Source: Mucilaginibacter aquariorum
GTDB lineage: Bacteria; Bacteroidota; Bacteroidia; Sphingobacteriales; Sphingobacteriaceae
NCBI RefSeq assembly: GCF_024498135.1
Contig: NZ_JANHOH010000001.1
Location: 620,001 to 684,000 of the forward strand
DNA: 64,000 nt
Reading direction: 5' to 3'
Shown: positions 54,175 through 63,855 of the stretch, in pieces
How the letters are laid out: every line of letters begins with the position of its first letter
How positions within the stretch are numbered: position 1 is the first letter of the stretch
The notes under the pieces: model-generated
Told to the model about the DNA's origin: nothing
Seen by the model: the letters and a program-made list of their open reading frames with translations, nothing else
Databases searched by the model: none
Program-made: the position numbers and the translations under genes

Positions 54175-56541
54175 CTATTCCGACCGTAAACTCTTCACCG
54201 GGTTGGCTATCGCTGCTTTAATAGCCTGAAAGCTAACCGTTAACAAGGTTATCACTACGATGGATACTATGGCGATGAAGAACACGCCTGCACCTATATC
54301 AATGCGGTAGGCAAAGCCCTGCAGCCATTGGCTCATGGCCCACCACGATAACGGGAAAGCTATTATGACTGCTATTATCACCAGTTTCAAGAAGTCTTTG
54401 GTAAGCATAACAGTTATGTTATTTACCGAGGCTCCAATCACCTTACGGATGCCTATTTCTTTTTGTCGTTTTTGCGCGGTGAACGCAACCAGCCCGAATA
54501 GACCGAGGCAGGATATGATGATGGCCAGTGCCGAAAAATATCCTGCTAAAACAGATACCCTGGTTTCGGTTTCATACTGTTTCTGATAAGCTTCGTCAAG
54601 ATAGTTAAAGGTGAAAGGAAAACCCGGGTTATAGGATTCGTACATTTTTTGAATCTGCGCGATGGTTTCCTTTTGCTGCGTGCCTTTTATTCTGACCATA
54701 ACTTTAAACCATGGGTTTACCCCCTGCCCCAACAGTATAAAGGTTGGTTTAACCACGTCGTGTAACGATTCGAAATGGAAATCTTTAACAATGCCAACAA
54801 CCTGGAACGGCGTATCGCCCCATTTGATGGTTTTACCAATAGGATTTTTAAGATTAGTAGCCTTTGCTGCCGTTTCATTGATGATAATCTTATTATTTTC
54901 GTCGCCAAAGCCCTTTGTAAAGTACCTGCCCGCAGCCATTTCCATGTCCATGGTCTTTATAAAGTTATAGCCGGCCCACATCCCCTCGAAATAAACATTT
55001 TGGCGTGGATTTTTGCCCTCCCAACTCAAATCTGCCGAACCAAAATTACGACCAATAAGGTTGTGCTGCGTAAAACTGGCATTTACCACACCAGGAATAG
55101 TTTTTAAAGCGGTAGTAAAATCCTCTTCATTACCCTGTAATTTACCTTCCGAATCAATCCTGATGACGTTATCTTTGTTATAACCCAGCTTGGTTGATTG
55201 TATGAATTGTATTTGCCTGTATACAACCAATACAGCAACTATCAGCATGGCCGATAGCGTAAACTGAAACACCACCAAACCTTTACGGGCAACAAGTTCG
55301 GCAAATGATGATTTAAGCTTCCCTTTTAAAATAGCTAAAGGTTTAAATTTGGATAGATATAACGCCGGATAGCTCCCTGATAAAAGACCTGTAAACAAGG
55401 TAATGCCTATCAACACCGCCGCCAGCGGCAAATCAAACTGCATTTTTATATTCTTACCTGTAAGCAGATTAAACTGCGGCAACAATAACCAGGCAACCGC
55501 AATAGCCACAATCATTGTGAATATCGCCATCAGCAATGATTCGGAAAGGAACTGGATAATGAGCTGACTACGTTCGGCACCTACAACTTTTTTAATACCC
55601 ACCTCTATCATTCTGCCCGATGCTTTGGCGGTACTCAGGTTCATAAAGTTGATACAGGCAATAACCAATATAAAAATGGCTATCAGCGAAAACAGCTTCA
55701 CATACTCGTAACGACCGCCTACCCTTGCACCGTGGTTAAATGTATTTTGCAGGTAGTTATCAGAAAACTTCATGGCAAAGGCGCTGCGTGTTGTATCACC
55801 GCTGTTTTTGGAAATAATGCCGGCAATGCGTTGGTTAAAAGCATTAACATCGGTGCCTTTTTTAAGCATGATAAAATTATGCGGACCGCCATTATTCCAT
55901 GTTTTAACCCAGCCCTGAACATCCGCCAGGTAATCAAACGATAATACAAAATCAAACTGCTGTGATGAATGAACAGGCAGCTTTTCAAATACACCCGATA
56001 CAAAGAAATCTTTATCATGCTGAAACTTAATGGCCTTACCTATAGCATTCTCGCTTGTGCCAAAAAGTTTTTTTGCAAGCTCGTCAGATATTACAATGGA
56101 GTTTTTATCGTTAAGCACCTTCCCCCGTTCGCCATCAAGCATTTTAAAGGAAAATATATTAAAGTAATCTTTACCGGCATACTGCCCCCATGCTTTAATA
56201 TTTTTATCTCCGGATGAAAGGGTAAACTTCTGATACCAATCTGCAGGTGCAACAGCCGCGGCATACAGCACTTCGGGGTTTTGTACTTTCAAAACTTCGC
56301 TAACCAAACCCGACGATTCATCTGTAAGACCCTGGTTTTCCCCGCCTTTTCGGTGTTCCATAACCTGATATACCTGGCTATCATTCTCAAAAAACTTGTC
56401 GTAGCTTACCTCATCGTGTACCCACAAATAAATGAGTAAAGTACAGGCAATACCCGCCGAAAGGCCAACCACATTCAATAAAGTAAACTGTTTATCCTTT
56501 ACCAGGTTGCGCCATGCAATTTTGAAATAGTTTCTTATCAT
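54175..56541 (-). CDS. Double FtsX/MacB-type permease
   Basis: A 788-residue protein. Its first coupling motif is unusual, IEVGIKKVVGAERSQL, with Ile and Lys in place of the usual K/R-E and R; the second is KEIGIRKVIGASVNNI. Pre-TM2 stretch RVGGRYEYVKLFSLIAIFIL. First periplasmic domain starts SYDKFFENDSQVYQVMEHRKGG. The second has FQVVGIVKDFHFESLHDVV. It lies 45 bases after the gene at 56587 and appears to be the last gene of its transcript, because a perfect hairpin and control region B follow. Confidence 0.9.
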   Translation of the reverse strand: MIRNYFKIAWRNLVKDKQFTLLNVVGLSAGIACTLLIYLWVHDEVSYDKFFENDSQVYQVMEHRKGGENQGLTDESSGLVSEVLKVQNPEVLYAAAVAPADWYQKFTLSSGDKNIKAWGQYAGKDYFNIFSFKMLDGERGKVLNDKNSIVISDELAKKLFGTSENAIGKAIKFQHDKDFFVSGVFEKLPVHSSQQFDFVLSFDYLADVQGWVKTWNNGGPHNFIMLKKGTDVNAFNQRIAGIISKNSGDTTRSAFAMKFSDNYLQNTFNHGARVGGRYEYVKLFSLIAIFILVIACINFMNLSTAKASGRMIEVGIKKVVGAERSQLIIQFLSESLLMAIFTMIVAIAVAWLLLPQFNLLTGKNIKMQFDLPLAAVLIGITLFTGLLSGSYPALYLSKFKPLAILKGKLKSSFAELVARKGLVVFQFTLSAMLIVAVLVVYRQIQFIQSTKLGYNKDNVIRIDSEGKLQGNEEDFTTALKTIPGVVNASFTQHNLIGRNFGSADLSWEGKNPRQNVYFEGMWAGYNFIKTMDMEMAAGRYFTKGFGDENNKIIINETAAKATNLKNPIGKTIKWGDTPFQVVGIVKDFHFESLHDVVKPTFILLGQGVNPWFKVMVRIKGTQQKETIAQIQKMYESYNPGFPFTFNYLDEAYQKQYETETRVSVLAGYFSALAIIISCLGLFGLVAFTAQKRQKEIGIRKVIGASVNNITVMLTKDFLKLVIIAVIIAFPLSWWAMSQWLQGFAYRIDIGAGVFFIAIVSIVVITLLTVSFQAIKAAIANPVKSLRSE

Positions 56542-56586
56542 GATATTGAAATTTTAAACCCTATATCTAACTCTAATCATAAATCC

Positions 56587-58989
56587 CTACTCGCTCCGTA
56601 AACTCTTAACGGGATTAGCCACCGCCGCTTTTATAGCCTGGAAACTGATGGTTGCAAAAGCTATAAGCACTGCTATAATACCGGCCAACAGGAATACCCA
56701 CCATTGCATATCAATGCGGTAGGCAAAGTTTTGCAGCCATATATTCATAAGCCACCATGCCAGCGGCGACGCTATCACCAAAGCCACAATAACTAAAACA
56801 ATAAAATCTACTGATATTAGAGATACAATGCCCGATACTGTCGCGCCTAATACTTTACGGATGCCTATCTCTTTGCCACGTTGCTCGGCGGTAAATGCGG
56901 CCAAACCAAACAGGCCAAGGCAGGAAATAATAACCGCCAACACAGCAAATACCGACATTAAACCAGATGATTTTGCATCGTTACGATAGATCTTATCAAA
57001 CTCCTGATCGAGGAAACTGTAACTGAACGGTTGCCCCGGAAAATTCTCTTTCCATACGGCCTCTACCAATTTTATGGTTTCAGCTTGTTTGTTGGGTGCA
57101 ACTTTTAACAAATAATTTGTACTGTATCCGGTATTATTTTTAAACACGACCGGGCCAATTTTATCATGCATGGTTCGATAGTTAAAATCTTTAACCATGC
57201 CTATTACCACACCTGTATCGCCCTGCGATATAAAGCGTTGCCCTATATAAGGTTTATGCAGATTAAGTTCTTTAGCAGCAGTTTCATTTAATATGGCATT
57301 GTGCTCATCTACCTTACCTTCCAAAAACCATCTGCCTGCGGTAAAATCCAGCTTTACCAGTTTGTTGTAATCACGGTCTACATCAAAATAGGAAATGGCG
57401 GGGTCAAAATCTTTGGGGCGGCCATCCCAATCTGCACTTCCCGATGAATAACTATTGTTGTCCTGGATAGACCCCAACCCTATTAATGATACCGCCTGTA
57501 TAGGTGCCTGCTGTAATAAACTTTGTTTAATGGTTGATTTTACAGCCACTTTTTTTGCATCATCTAAATGGCGCATCAGTTTCCACGGAATATTAAAAGA
57601 CATGATCTGCGAGCGATTGTAGCCCGGGTTTTGCGAGCGGATAAATGCCAGCTGACGGTAAATAGTTATTACACCTACTATCAGGAATATAGAGAACGTA
57701 AATTGCAGCACCACAAGGCCTTTACGCAGAACTGTGTCTTTCATTTTAAGTACACTGGCACCCCTAAAAGTATTTAACGGCTTAAATGACGATAATAATA
57801 GTGCAGGATATATACTATTTAAAACAATGGTTATCAGCAGCGTAGCTATCATAATAAACCACAGGTAGCCCGAACCCACAGTTAACGAGAAGTTGCGTTC
57901 GGTAAAACTGTTGAACGATGGTAAAAATACACTGATAATAAGCACCGTTAACGCCAGCGCCATTAAACTTACCAAAGCAGATTCTGATACAAACTGCGCA
58001 AACAGATGCTTACGCCCCGCCCCTACAATTTTTTTAATGCTTACTTCTTTTGCCCGTAAACTGGCCCTTGCGGTGGTAAGGTTTACATAGTTAATGCAGG
58101 CTATCACCAATAACAATACACCAAGTATCACAAAAATTAAAACAACTTTTTTGTCGCCATGCAAAATACTGGAGTTTTGCAGGTCGCTCTCAAAATGCAT
58201 ATCGGTTAACTTTGTTAAACCTACTGTAAGGTTTTTTTGGTCGCGGTGCTTTTCTAGGATGCCCTGTAATTTAGCGGCTGTTTTTTTGATCTCGGTACCC
58301 GGCCTAAGTTTTAAGAAGATTAGGTAATTAAAATTGCCCCACTGTAGCTCATTCTCTTTTTGTTTCACATCGGCGTGCCTTGCCGCCACCGGGATATATA
58401 CATCAAATTTAAAGCTGGAATTTGCTGGTGCATCCCTCACAATCGCCTGTACCTGGTAATCAATTGTATCAATGCGTATAATTTTACCAATTGCATCCTG
58501 GTTAGCAAAATATTTTTTTGCCTTAGTTTCTGATAGGATAATGCTAAATGGGTTTTGTTTAAATGCTATGGCGTTACCGCTTATAAAATCATTTTTGAAT
58601 ACATCAAACCAGGCATCGTCAACATAAGCCGCGGTAGTTTCAGGGAAAAATTCGCCCCTGATATTCAAGTAAAGCGGCTGGTAGCTTACAGGTTGCACAC
58701 GGGTAAGCGCCTCCACCTCGGGCATTTGTTTTTTTGCTTCCTCGCCTAAGTTATAGGGCGAATTTTCCCAAACCCAGGTGGTTACTTTATCTATGGCCAA
58801 ATAATCTTTAATTCGATATATATTTTGGGCATCAGGTTGGCTTTTATCAAAATTATACTCGTTTTGTACCCATATAAATATGAATACTGCCGCAGCCATA
58901 CCAACAGATAAACCAGCAATATTAATGAAGCCGGTTGTTCTGTGTTTCCAAAAGTTTCTCCACGCGGTTTTGAAGTGATTTTTTAGCAT
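56587..58989 (-). CDS. Double FtsX/MacB-type permease
   Basis: An 800-residue protein starting MLKNHFKTAWRNFWKHRTTG. Coupling motifs KEVSIKKIVGAGRKHL and KEIGIRKVLGATVSGI. The pre-TM2 stretch (HGDKKVVLIFVILGVLLL) and the KEVS coupling form set it and the gene at 61441 apart as a separate subgroup. The second periplasmic part has VVIGMVKDFNYRT. It is 76 bases downstream of the gene at 59066; the gap holds a 9-bp inverted repeat. Confidence 0.9.
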   Translation of the reverse strand: MLKNHFKTAWRNFWKHRTTGFINIAGLSVGMAAAVFIFIWVQNEYNFDKSQPDAQNIYRIKDYLAIDKVTTWVWENSPYNLGEEAKKQMPEVEALTRVQPVSYQPLYLNIRGEFFPETTAAYVDDAWFDVFKNDFISGNAIAFKQNPFSIILSETKAKKYFANQDAIGKIIRIDTIDYQVQAIVRDAPANSSFKFDVYIPVAARHADVKQKENELQWGNFNYLIFLKLRPGTEIKKTAAKLQGILEKHRDQKNLTVGLTKLTDMHFESDLQNSSILHGDKKVVLIFVILGVLLLVIACINYVNLTTARASLRAKEVSIKKIVGAGRKHLFAQFVSESALVSLMALALTVLIISVFLPSFNSFTERNFSLTVGSGYLWFIMIATLLITIVLNSIYPALLLSSFKPLNTFRGASVLKMKDTVLRKGLVVLQFTFSIFLIVGVITIYRQLAFIRSQNPGYNRSQIMSFNIPWKLMRHLDDAKKVAVKSTIKQSLLQQAPIQAVSLIGLGSIQDNNSYSSGSADWDGRPKDFDPAISYFDVDRDYNKLVKLDFTAGRWFLEGKVDEHNAILNETAAKELNLHKPYIGQRFISQGDTGVVIGMVKDFNYRTMHDKIGPVVFKNNTGYSTNYLLKVAPNKQAETIKLVEAVWKENFPGQPFSYSFLDQEFDKIYRNDAKSSGLMSVFAVLAVIISCLGLFGLAAFTAEQRGKEIGIRKVLGATVSGIVSLISVDFIVLVIVALVIASPLAWWLMNIWLQNFAYRIDMQWWVFLLAGIIAVLIAFATISFQAIKAAVANPVKSLRSE

Positions 58990-59018
58990 ATGATTTAGCG
59001 TTAGATTATTACGTTACC

Positions 59019-59049
59019 AGTCATTGGCCTGTTTAACTGACCAATGACT
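59019..59049. repeat. 9-bp inverted repeat after the permease at 59066
   Basis: AGTCATTGG (59019-59027) and CCAATGACT (59041-59049) are exact reverse complements around a 13-base loop, 17 bases after the stop codon of the upstream gene and 30 bases before the next start codon. A short hairpin of the type seen behind other genes here. Confidence 0.55.
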
Positions 59050-59065
59050 AATAATAAAAAGTGAT

Positions 59066-61420
59066 TTATTCCGAACGCAAGCTCTTAACCGGGTTAGCCA
59101 TCGCGGCTTTCATGGTGTTAAGGCTTACTACTATCATGGTTAAAAGCAATATCAACACCCCTACACACGCAAACAGCCAAATACTGATATTAATATGATA
59201 GGTGTATTTTTGCAGCCAGTTACTCATCAAATACCAGGTTAACGGTACCGCAATAACAAAAGCTACCAACACCAACTTTAAAAACTCGGTTGATATCAGC
59301 ATTAACAGTTGTTGTACCGATGCGCCCATTACCTTACGCACCCCAATTTCGCGGAAGCGTTTTTCGATAGTGAATGATGCCAATCCGGCTAAACCTATAC
59401 AGCAAATGAATATGGCCAGGCCTGCAAATATGTTGGTGATGCGGCTTATCAACTCTTCGGTTACAAACTTTTTACCAAACTCCTGGTCTACAAACTGGTA
59501 CTCGAACAGGTTTTGCGGATTGTATTGTTTAAAAATAGGCTCCATTGCCTTAATGCCGGCTTTTGGGTTAGTGCCATCCTTAAACCGCACGTTGATCATG
59601 CTGGAATTATTGGGATCGTAATAGATCATAAGTGGTTCCACCGGGTCATATGGCGATGCCATTACAACGTTATCTATAACGCCGGCAACGGTAAACTTCC
59701 TGCCGTAGCGCATTTCCATACCTATGGGGTTCTTCAGCTTCATGGCTTCAACAGCCGCTTTGTTTAGCAGCATTACTGATGTATCGCCGGGTGTTTTATT
59801 AAAATCGCGGCCCTGCAATATTTTAATACCCATCGTTTTTGTAAAGTCGGCATCGGCATTTAGTCCCGAAAAAATAATATCACCATTTGCGGTCTTACCG
59901 GCATAATCAGGCGAGCCAGATTTCCACCAAATTTGTGTGATAGGCGATGAGGTACGGGTCACCGCGCTTACCAACCCGGTATTCAGCAGGTCTTGCTTAA
60001 TGGCCGCGTAGTTCTTATCTATATCGCTTGACGATGGCACCATTACCAGGTTGTTAGGGTTATATCCAATGCTGCGGTCTTTGATATGCTGTATTTGCTG
60101 GTAAACAATAACCGTAGCCGATATTAACAGTATAGACATAACAAACTGCCCAACAACCAATATCCGCCTTGGTAATACAGCGCTTTTACCCGCCGCGAAT
60201 GTGCCCTTAAGTACCTTAACCGGATTAAACGATGACAGGTACAAGGCCGGATAACTGCCCGCCACCAAACCGGTGAACAGAATGATGATGAGCGCACCGA
60301 TCATAAAGTACGGCTCAAAAATGCTCAGATGGAGGTTCTTACTAACCAGTGTGTTAAAGAATGACATCAGCAGGTAAACAAAACCTACCGAAAGTACAAA
60401 CGCTATCAACGCCAGTATAATAGATTCAAAGAAGAACTGGGTAATTAGCTGCCTTTTATCAGAGCCTAAAGTTTTACGGATCCCTACCTCTTTGGCACGT
60501 TTCTCTGAGCGGGCGGTACTCAAATTCATGAAATTTACGCAAGCTATGAGCAATATGATGATAGCGATAACGGTAAACATACGCACATACTCTATCATTC
60601 CCCCCACATTTTTACCATCCTTCCACTCACTGTACAAATGCCATTTGTTCATGGGGAAGGTATAATAAGTGCTTATTTTATCCTTGGGCGCATTGTCGTG
60701 TTTTATCTTGTCGATATACTTATCTATAGCGGCCATATTTGCACCGGGTGTGGTTTCAACGAATACATTATGCGATGAATTGTACCATTCCTTCATGCGG
60801 TTCTTCACATAATCTGATGTGTAATCAAACGGCTGTATAAAATCAAATTTGAAGGTAGAATTACCCGGAGGATCAGCCACAACAGCTGCTATCTTATAAC
60901 TTAGCTGATTATCAAGCCTTACGGTTTTATACATAGGGTCATCACTCCCGAAGAATGATTTAGCCGCAGATTCTGTGATGATGATCGACTTAGGGTCTTT
61001 AAGCGCTTCGCTTGAGTTACCCTTAATTGTTTTCCAGGTAAACATGTTAAAGAACTGCTCACTCGCCTGGTAAAGATCTTTCTTAAGTTTGGTATTTTTA
61101 TACTCAATCAGGTGCGATTCCTGGTGCGAGGTAACTACTGTTCTTACAATTTGAGGATTACCACCTTCAAGGGCTTTAGCCAACGGCAGCGCCATATTTG
61201 GATCTGTGAAGATGGTGGGCTTAAAATCGCGCGTGGCCATTACCTGGTAGATATTGTCGTGATCTTTATGAAACTTATCAAATGCTATCTCATCTTTCAC
61301 CCATAAAAAAATGAAGATGGTGCAGATCATGCCAATAGTAAGCCCCAAAATGTTGGTTATAGCGAATCCCTTGTTCCTGACAAGGTTACGCCATGCAATT
61401 TTTATATAGTTCTTTATCAT
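59066..61420 (-). CDS. Double FtsX/MacB-type permease, shortest complete member
   Basis: A 784-residue protein with start MIKNYIKIAWRNLVRNKGFA. Coupling motifs KEVGIRKTLGSDKRQL and REIGVRKVMGASVQQL. Pre-TM2 stretch KNVGGMIEYVRMFTVIAIIIL; the C-terminal YTYHINISIWLFACVG links it with 35385 and 40469. It has a variant second periplasmic domain: FTVAGVIDNVVMASPYDPVEP, where the common GVVKDF motif is replaced by GVIDNV. It follows the gene at 61441 by only 20 bases, so the two are translated from one transcript. Confidence 0.9.
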   Translation of the reverse strand: MIKNYIKIAWRNLVRNKGFAITNILGLTIGMICTIFIFLWVKDEIAFDKFHKDHDNIYQVMATRDFKPTIFTDPNMALPLAKALEGGNPQIVRTVVTSHQESHLIEYKNTKLKKDLYQASEQFFNMFTWKTIKGNSSEALKDPKSIIITESAAKSFFGSDDPMYKTVRLDNQLSYKIAAVVADPPGNSTFKFDFIQPFDYTSDYVKNRMKEWYNSSHNVFVETTPGANMAAIDKYIDKIKHDNAPKDKISTYYTFPMNKWHLYSEWKDGKNVGGMIEYVRMFTVIAIIILLIACVNFMNLSTARSEKRAKEVGIRKTLGSDKRQLITQFFFESIILALIAFVLSVGFVYLLMSFFNTLVSKNLHLSIFEPYFMIGALIIILFTGLVAGSYPALYLSSFNPVKVLKGTFAAGKSAVLPRRILVVGQFVMSILLISATVIVYQQIQHIKDRSIGYNPNNLVMVPSSSDIDKNYAAIKQDLLNTGLVSAVTRTSSPITQIWWKSGSPDYAGKTANGDIIFSGLNADADFTKTMGIKILQGRDFNKTPGDTSVMLLNKAAVEAMKLKNPIGMEMRYGRKFTVAGVIDNVVMASPYDPVEPLMIYYDPNNSSMINVRFKDGTNPKAGIKAMEPIFKQYNPQNLFEYQFVDQEFGKKFVTEELISRITNIFAGLAIFICCIGLAGLASFTIEKRFREIGVRKVMGASVQQLLMLISTEFLKLVLVAFVIAVPLTWYLMSNWLQKYTYHINISIWLFACVGVLILLLTMIVVSLNTMKAAMANPVKSLRSE

Positions 61421-61440
61421 GATATTGGTGATTAGTCATT

Positions 61441-63831
61441 TTATTCGGAACGTAAACTTTTTACCGGATTAGCCAGCGCTGCTTTTATAGATTGTATGCT
61501 GATAGTTGCCAGTGCAATTAACGTTGCCCCGCCACCGGCAAACAAGAATACAACCCAGCCTATATTTATTTTGTAGGCATAATCCTGCAGCCAGCTATTC
61601 ATAGCAAACCAGGCAATAGGCATGGCTATTACTATGGCTATAATAATAAGTACCATAAACTCGGTAGCCAGCAGACTTATAATTTTGGCCACACTTGCGC
61701 CAAGCACCTTGCGAATGCCTATCTCCCTTGTTTTTACCTGTGCCGAATAAGTAGCCAGCCCAAACAAACCAAGGCAGGATATTACAATAGCAATGGTTGC
61801 AAACAGGTTAAATAACTCTCCCTGCTTTTGTTCTGTTGTATACAGCTTATTATAGCTTTCATCTAAAAAAGCGTAGTTGAACGGCACATCGTTGTTGTAT
61901 TGTTTCCACGAGGCCAATGCCGCGGCTATGGCTTTCTGTGCGTCGCGGCCGGTGGTTTTCACATATACACGCCAGGAATAGTCGGGCTGGTATTGAAAAA
62001 CAACGGGTTCTATTTTTTTATGAATTGTAGTATAGTGGAAATCTTTAACCACTCCAATGATAGTGCCGTTACGAGTTTGGATACGCAGGCGTTTACCAAC
62101 CGGATTTGTAAGCCCCATTTCTTTAACGGCTGTTTCGTTGATCAGGAAGTGCGCCGAATCGGCCACTGCACCTGTAAAATTAGCGCCGTCAAGTATCTTC
62201 ACTTTAAAGAACGGGATAAAGTCCTTATCAGAATAGATTTGGGTAAACCACATATTTGAATTTGTAGGTTTGCCATCCCAATCGTTATCACCTGTAGAAC
62301 TACCGCTTTGTATAATATCAGACCCGGCACGGGTTACTGATAACACAGCCGGATTTTTAAGCAATTCGGTTTTTACTACATCGTAATGTTTCTGCATTTC
62401 GTTACGCATATTGAAAGAGAACACGTTCTCTTTATCGTAACCCAGGTTTTTATTACGGATAAATTTGAGCTGATTGCCAATAACCAGCGTACCAATGATC
62501 AATATGATGGATGCGGAAAATTGCAAAACAACCAGGATCCTCCTGAATGCCACATTACCTATACTTACAGATATTTTGCCTTTCAGCGCTTTTAATGGTT
62601 CAAAAGATGATAATAGCAATGCCGGATAAATACTTGAAGCCGCAAGCGTACCCAACAAGGTTAGTATAATACAAAGCCAAATGTTATAGTTAGACAGATC
62701 TAAAGTGATCTGCTTACCCGAAAACTGATTGAAATTTGGCAGCAGGACAACCATTAATATAAAGGCAAATACAGCAGCTATCATAAACAGCAATGCGGTC
62801 TCCACCATAAACTGCATAAAAAGCTGGAATTTGCCCGCGCCAATTATTTTACGCATACTTACCTCTTTAGCACGCAGCATAGACCGAGCTGTAGACAAGT
62901 TCACATAGTTGATACAGGCGATTACCAATATCATTAAAGCTACAATGGCAAAGGTGCTCACGGTTGACATGCCTCCATCCGTTCCATCGGCTTTATAAAG
63001 GTGCATTTTAAGCAATGGTTGAGTCAGGTATGGTACTGGTGCATCCTCGGGTTTATTGCGCTCATGGATAGCCTGCAATTTTTTTTCGAGTGCGGTTGCA
63101 TCAACCCTATCACCTTTCATTAACAAATAGGTTTGAAACCTAAAGGCCGACCAGTCGGCATCTATTGATGAGACAACGGTTTTATTGTCATAACTGGTCT
63201 TACTTTTAACGTAGGCCAGGTAATTAAACCTCGACATTGGCATTAACACATGGTATTTGAGGCTTGAGTTAGCAGGGTAATCAGGTATCACTCCCGTAAC
63301 TTTGTTCTGTTCGTCCTGCCCAGTAATAACTACTTTACCTATTGGGTCCTCGGTGCCAAAATACTTTTTGGCTGTGCTTTCGGTAATTACAAGGGAGCTG
63401 TTATCAGGAAATGGATTATTTTTGTCGCCTTTAATCAAATTAAAATCAAACACCGTAAAGTATGACGGATCTACAAAGGCAAAATCGGGCTCGTAAAAAA
63501 TCTTGTTTTTATATTTAAACGGAGCCTCGCCAAGCGCTATAATACGTACAGCATCTTTAACCTCGGGTATCTCGTTTTTAGCGAAAGTGGCAACCGGCCC
63601 TATAATGTTATTAAATATTTGTTTACTGATGCCTGTACCGCCAACTATACCTATTTTATAAATGTTTTTGGCGTTTGAATTAAACTTATCATAGCTCAGC
63701 TCATCCTGCACCCAAAGCAGCATAAATAAGCCTACAACAAGGCCAACTGTTAGCCCGGCCACGTTAATGGTAGCGTAAAACTTATTTTGTAATATGTTAC
63801 GCCAGGCAGTTTTTATATAGTTTTTTATCAT
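61441..63831 (-). CDS. Double FtsX/MacB-type permease
   Basis: A 796-residue protein starting MIKNYIKTAWRNILQNKFYA. Coupling motifs KEVSMRKIIGAGKFQL and REIGIRKVLGASVAKI, same subgroup as 56587. The pre-TM2 stretch is DGGMSTVSTFAIVALMIL. The second periplasmic domain contains GTIIGVVKDFHYTTIHKKI. The C-terminal tail DYAYKINIGWVVFLFAGGG is like 51558. It begins 24 bases after the stop of the partial gene at the window edge, so the array continues beyond the window. Confidence 0.9.
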   Translation of the reverse strand: MIKNYIKTAWRNILQNKFYATINVAGLTVGLVVGLFMLLWVQDELSYDKFNSNAKNIYKIGIVGGTGISKQIFNNIIGPVATFAKNEIPEVKDAVRIIALGEAPFKYKNKIFYEPDFAFVDPSYFTVFDFNLIKGDKNNPFPDNSSLVITESTAKKYFGTEDPIGKVVITGQDEQNKVTGVIPDYPANSSLKYHVLMPMSRFNYLAYVKSKTSYDNKTVVSSIDADWSAFRFQTYLLMKGDRVDATALEKKLQAIHERNKPEDAPVPYLTQPLLKMHLYKADGTDGGMSTVSTFAIVALMILVIACINYVNLSTARSMLRAKEVSMRKIIGAGKFQLFMQFMVETALLFMIAAVFAFILMVVLLPNFNQFSGKQITLDLSNYNIWLCIILTLLGTLAASSIYPALLLSSFEPLKALKGKISVSIGNVAFRRILVVLQFSASIILIIGTLVIGNQLKFIRNKNLGYDKENVFSFNMRNEMQKHYDVVKTELLKNPAVLSVTRAGSDIIQSGSSTGDNDWDGKPTNSNMWFTQIYSDKDFIPFFKVKILDGANFTGAVADSAHFLINETAVKEMGLTNPVGKRLRIQTRNGTIIGVVKDFHYTTIHKKIEPVVFQYQPDYSWRVYVKTTGRDAQKAIAAALASWKQYNNDVPFNYAFLDESYNKLYTTEQKQGELFNLFATIAIVISCLGLFGLATYSAQVKTREIGIRKVLGASVAKIISLLATEFMVLIIIAIVIAMPIAWFAMNSWLQDYAYKINIGWVVFLFAGGGATLIALATISIQSIKAALANPVKSLRSE

Positions 63832-63855
63832 GATATTGATTTTTATAAATGGTAT

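Noticed and set aside
35385-63831. Array read as MacAB-TolC drug pumps
   Set aside because: There is no ATPase domain in the chains, no MacA-like fusion protein and no TolC-like channel in the window, so MacB proper is not supported.
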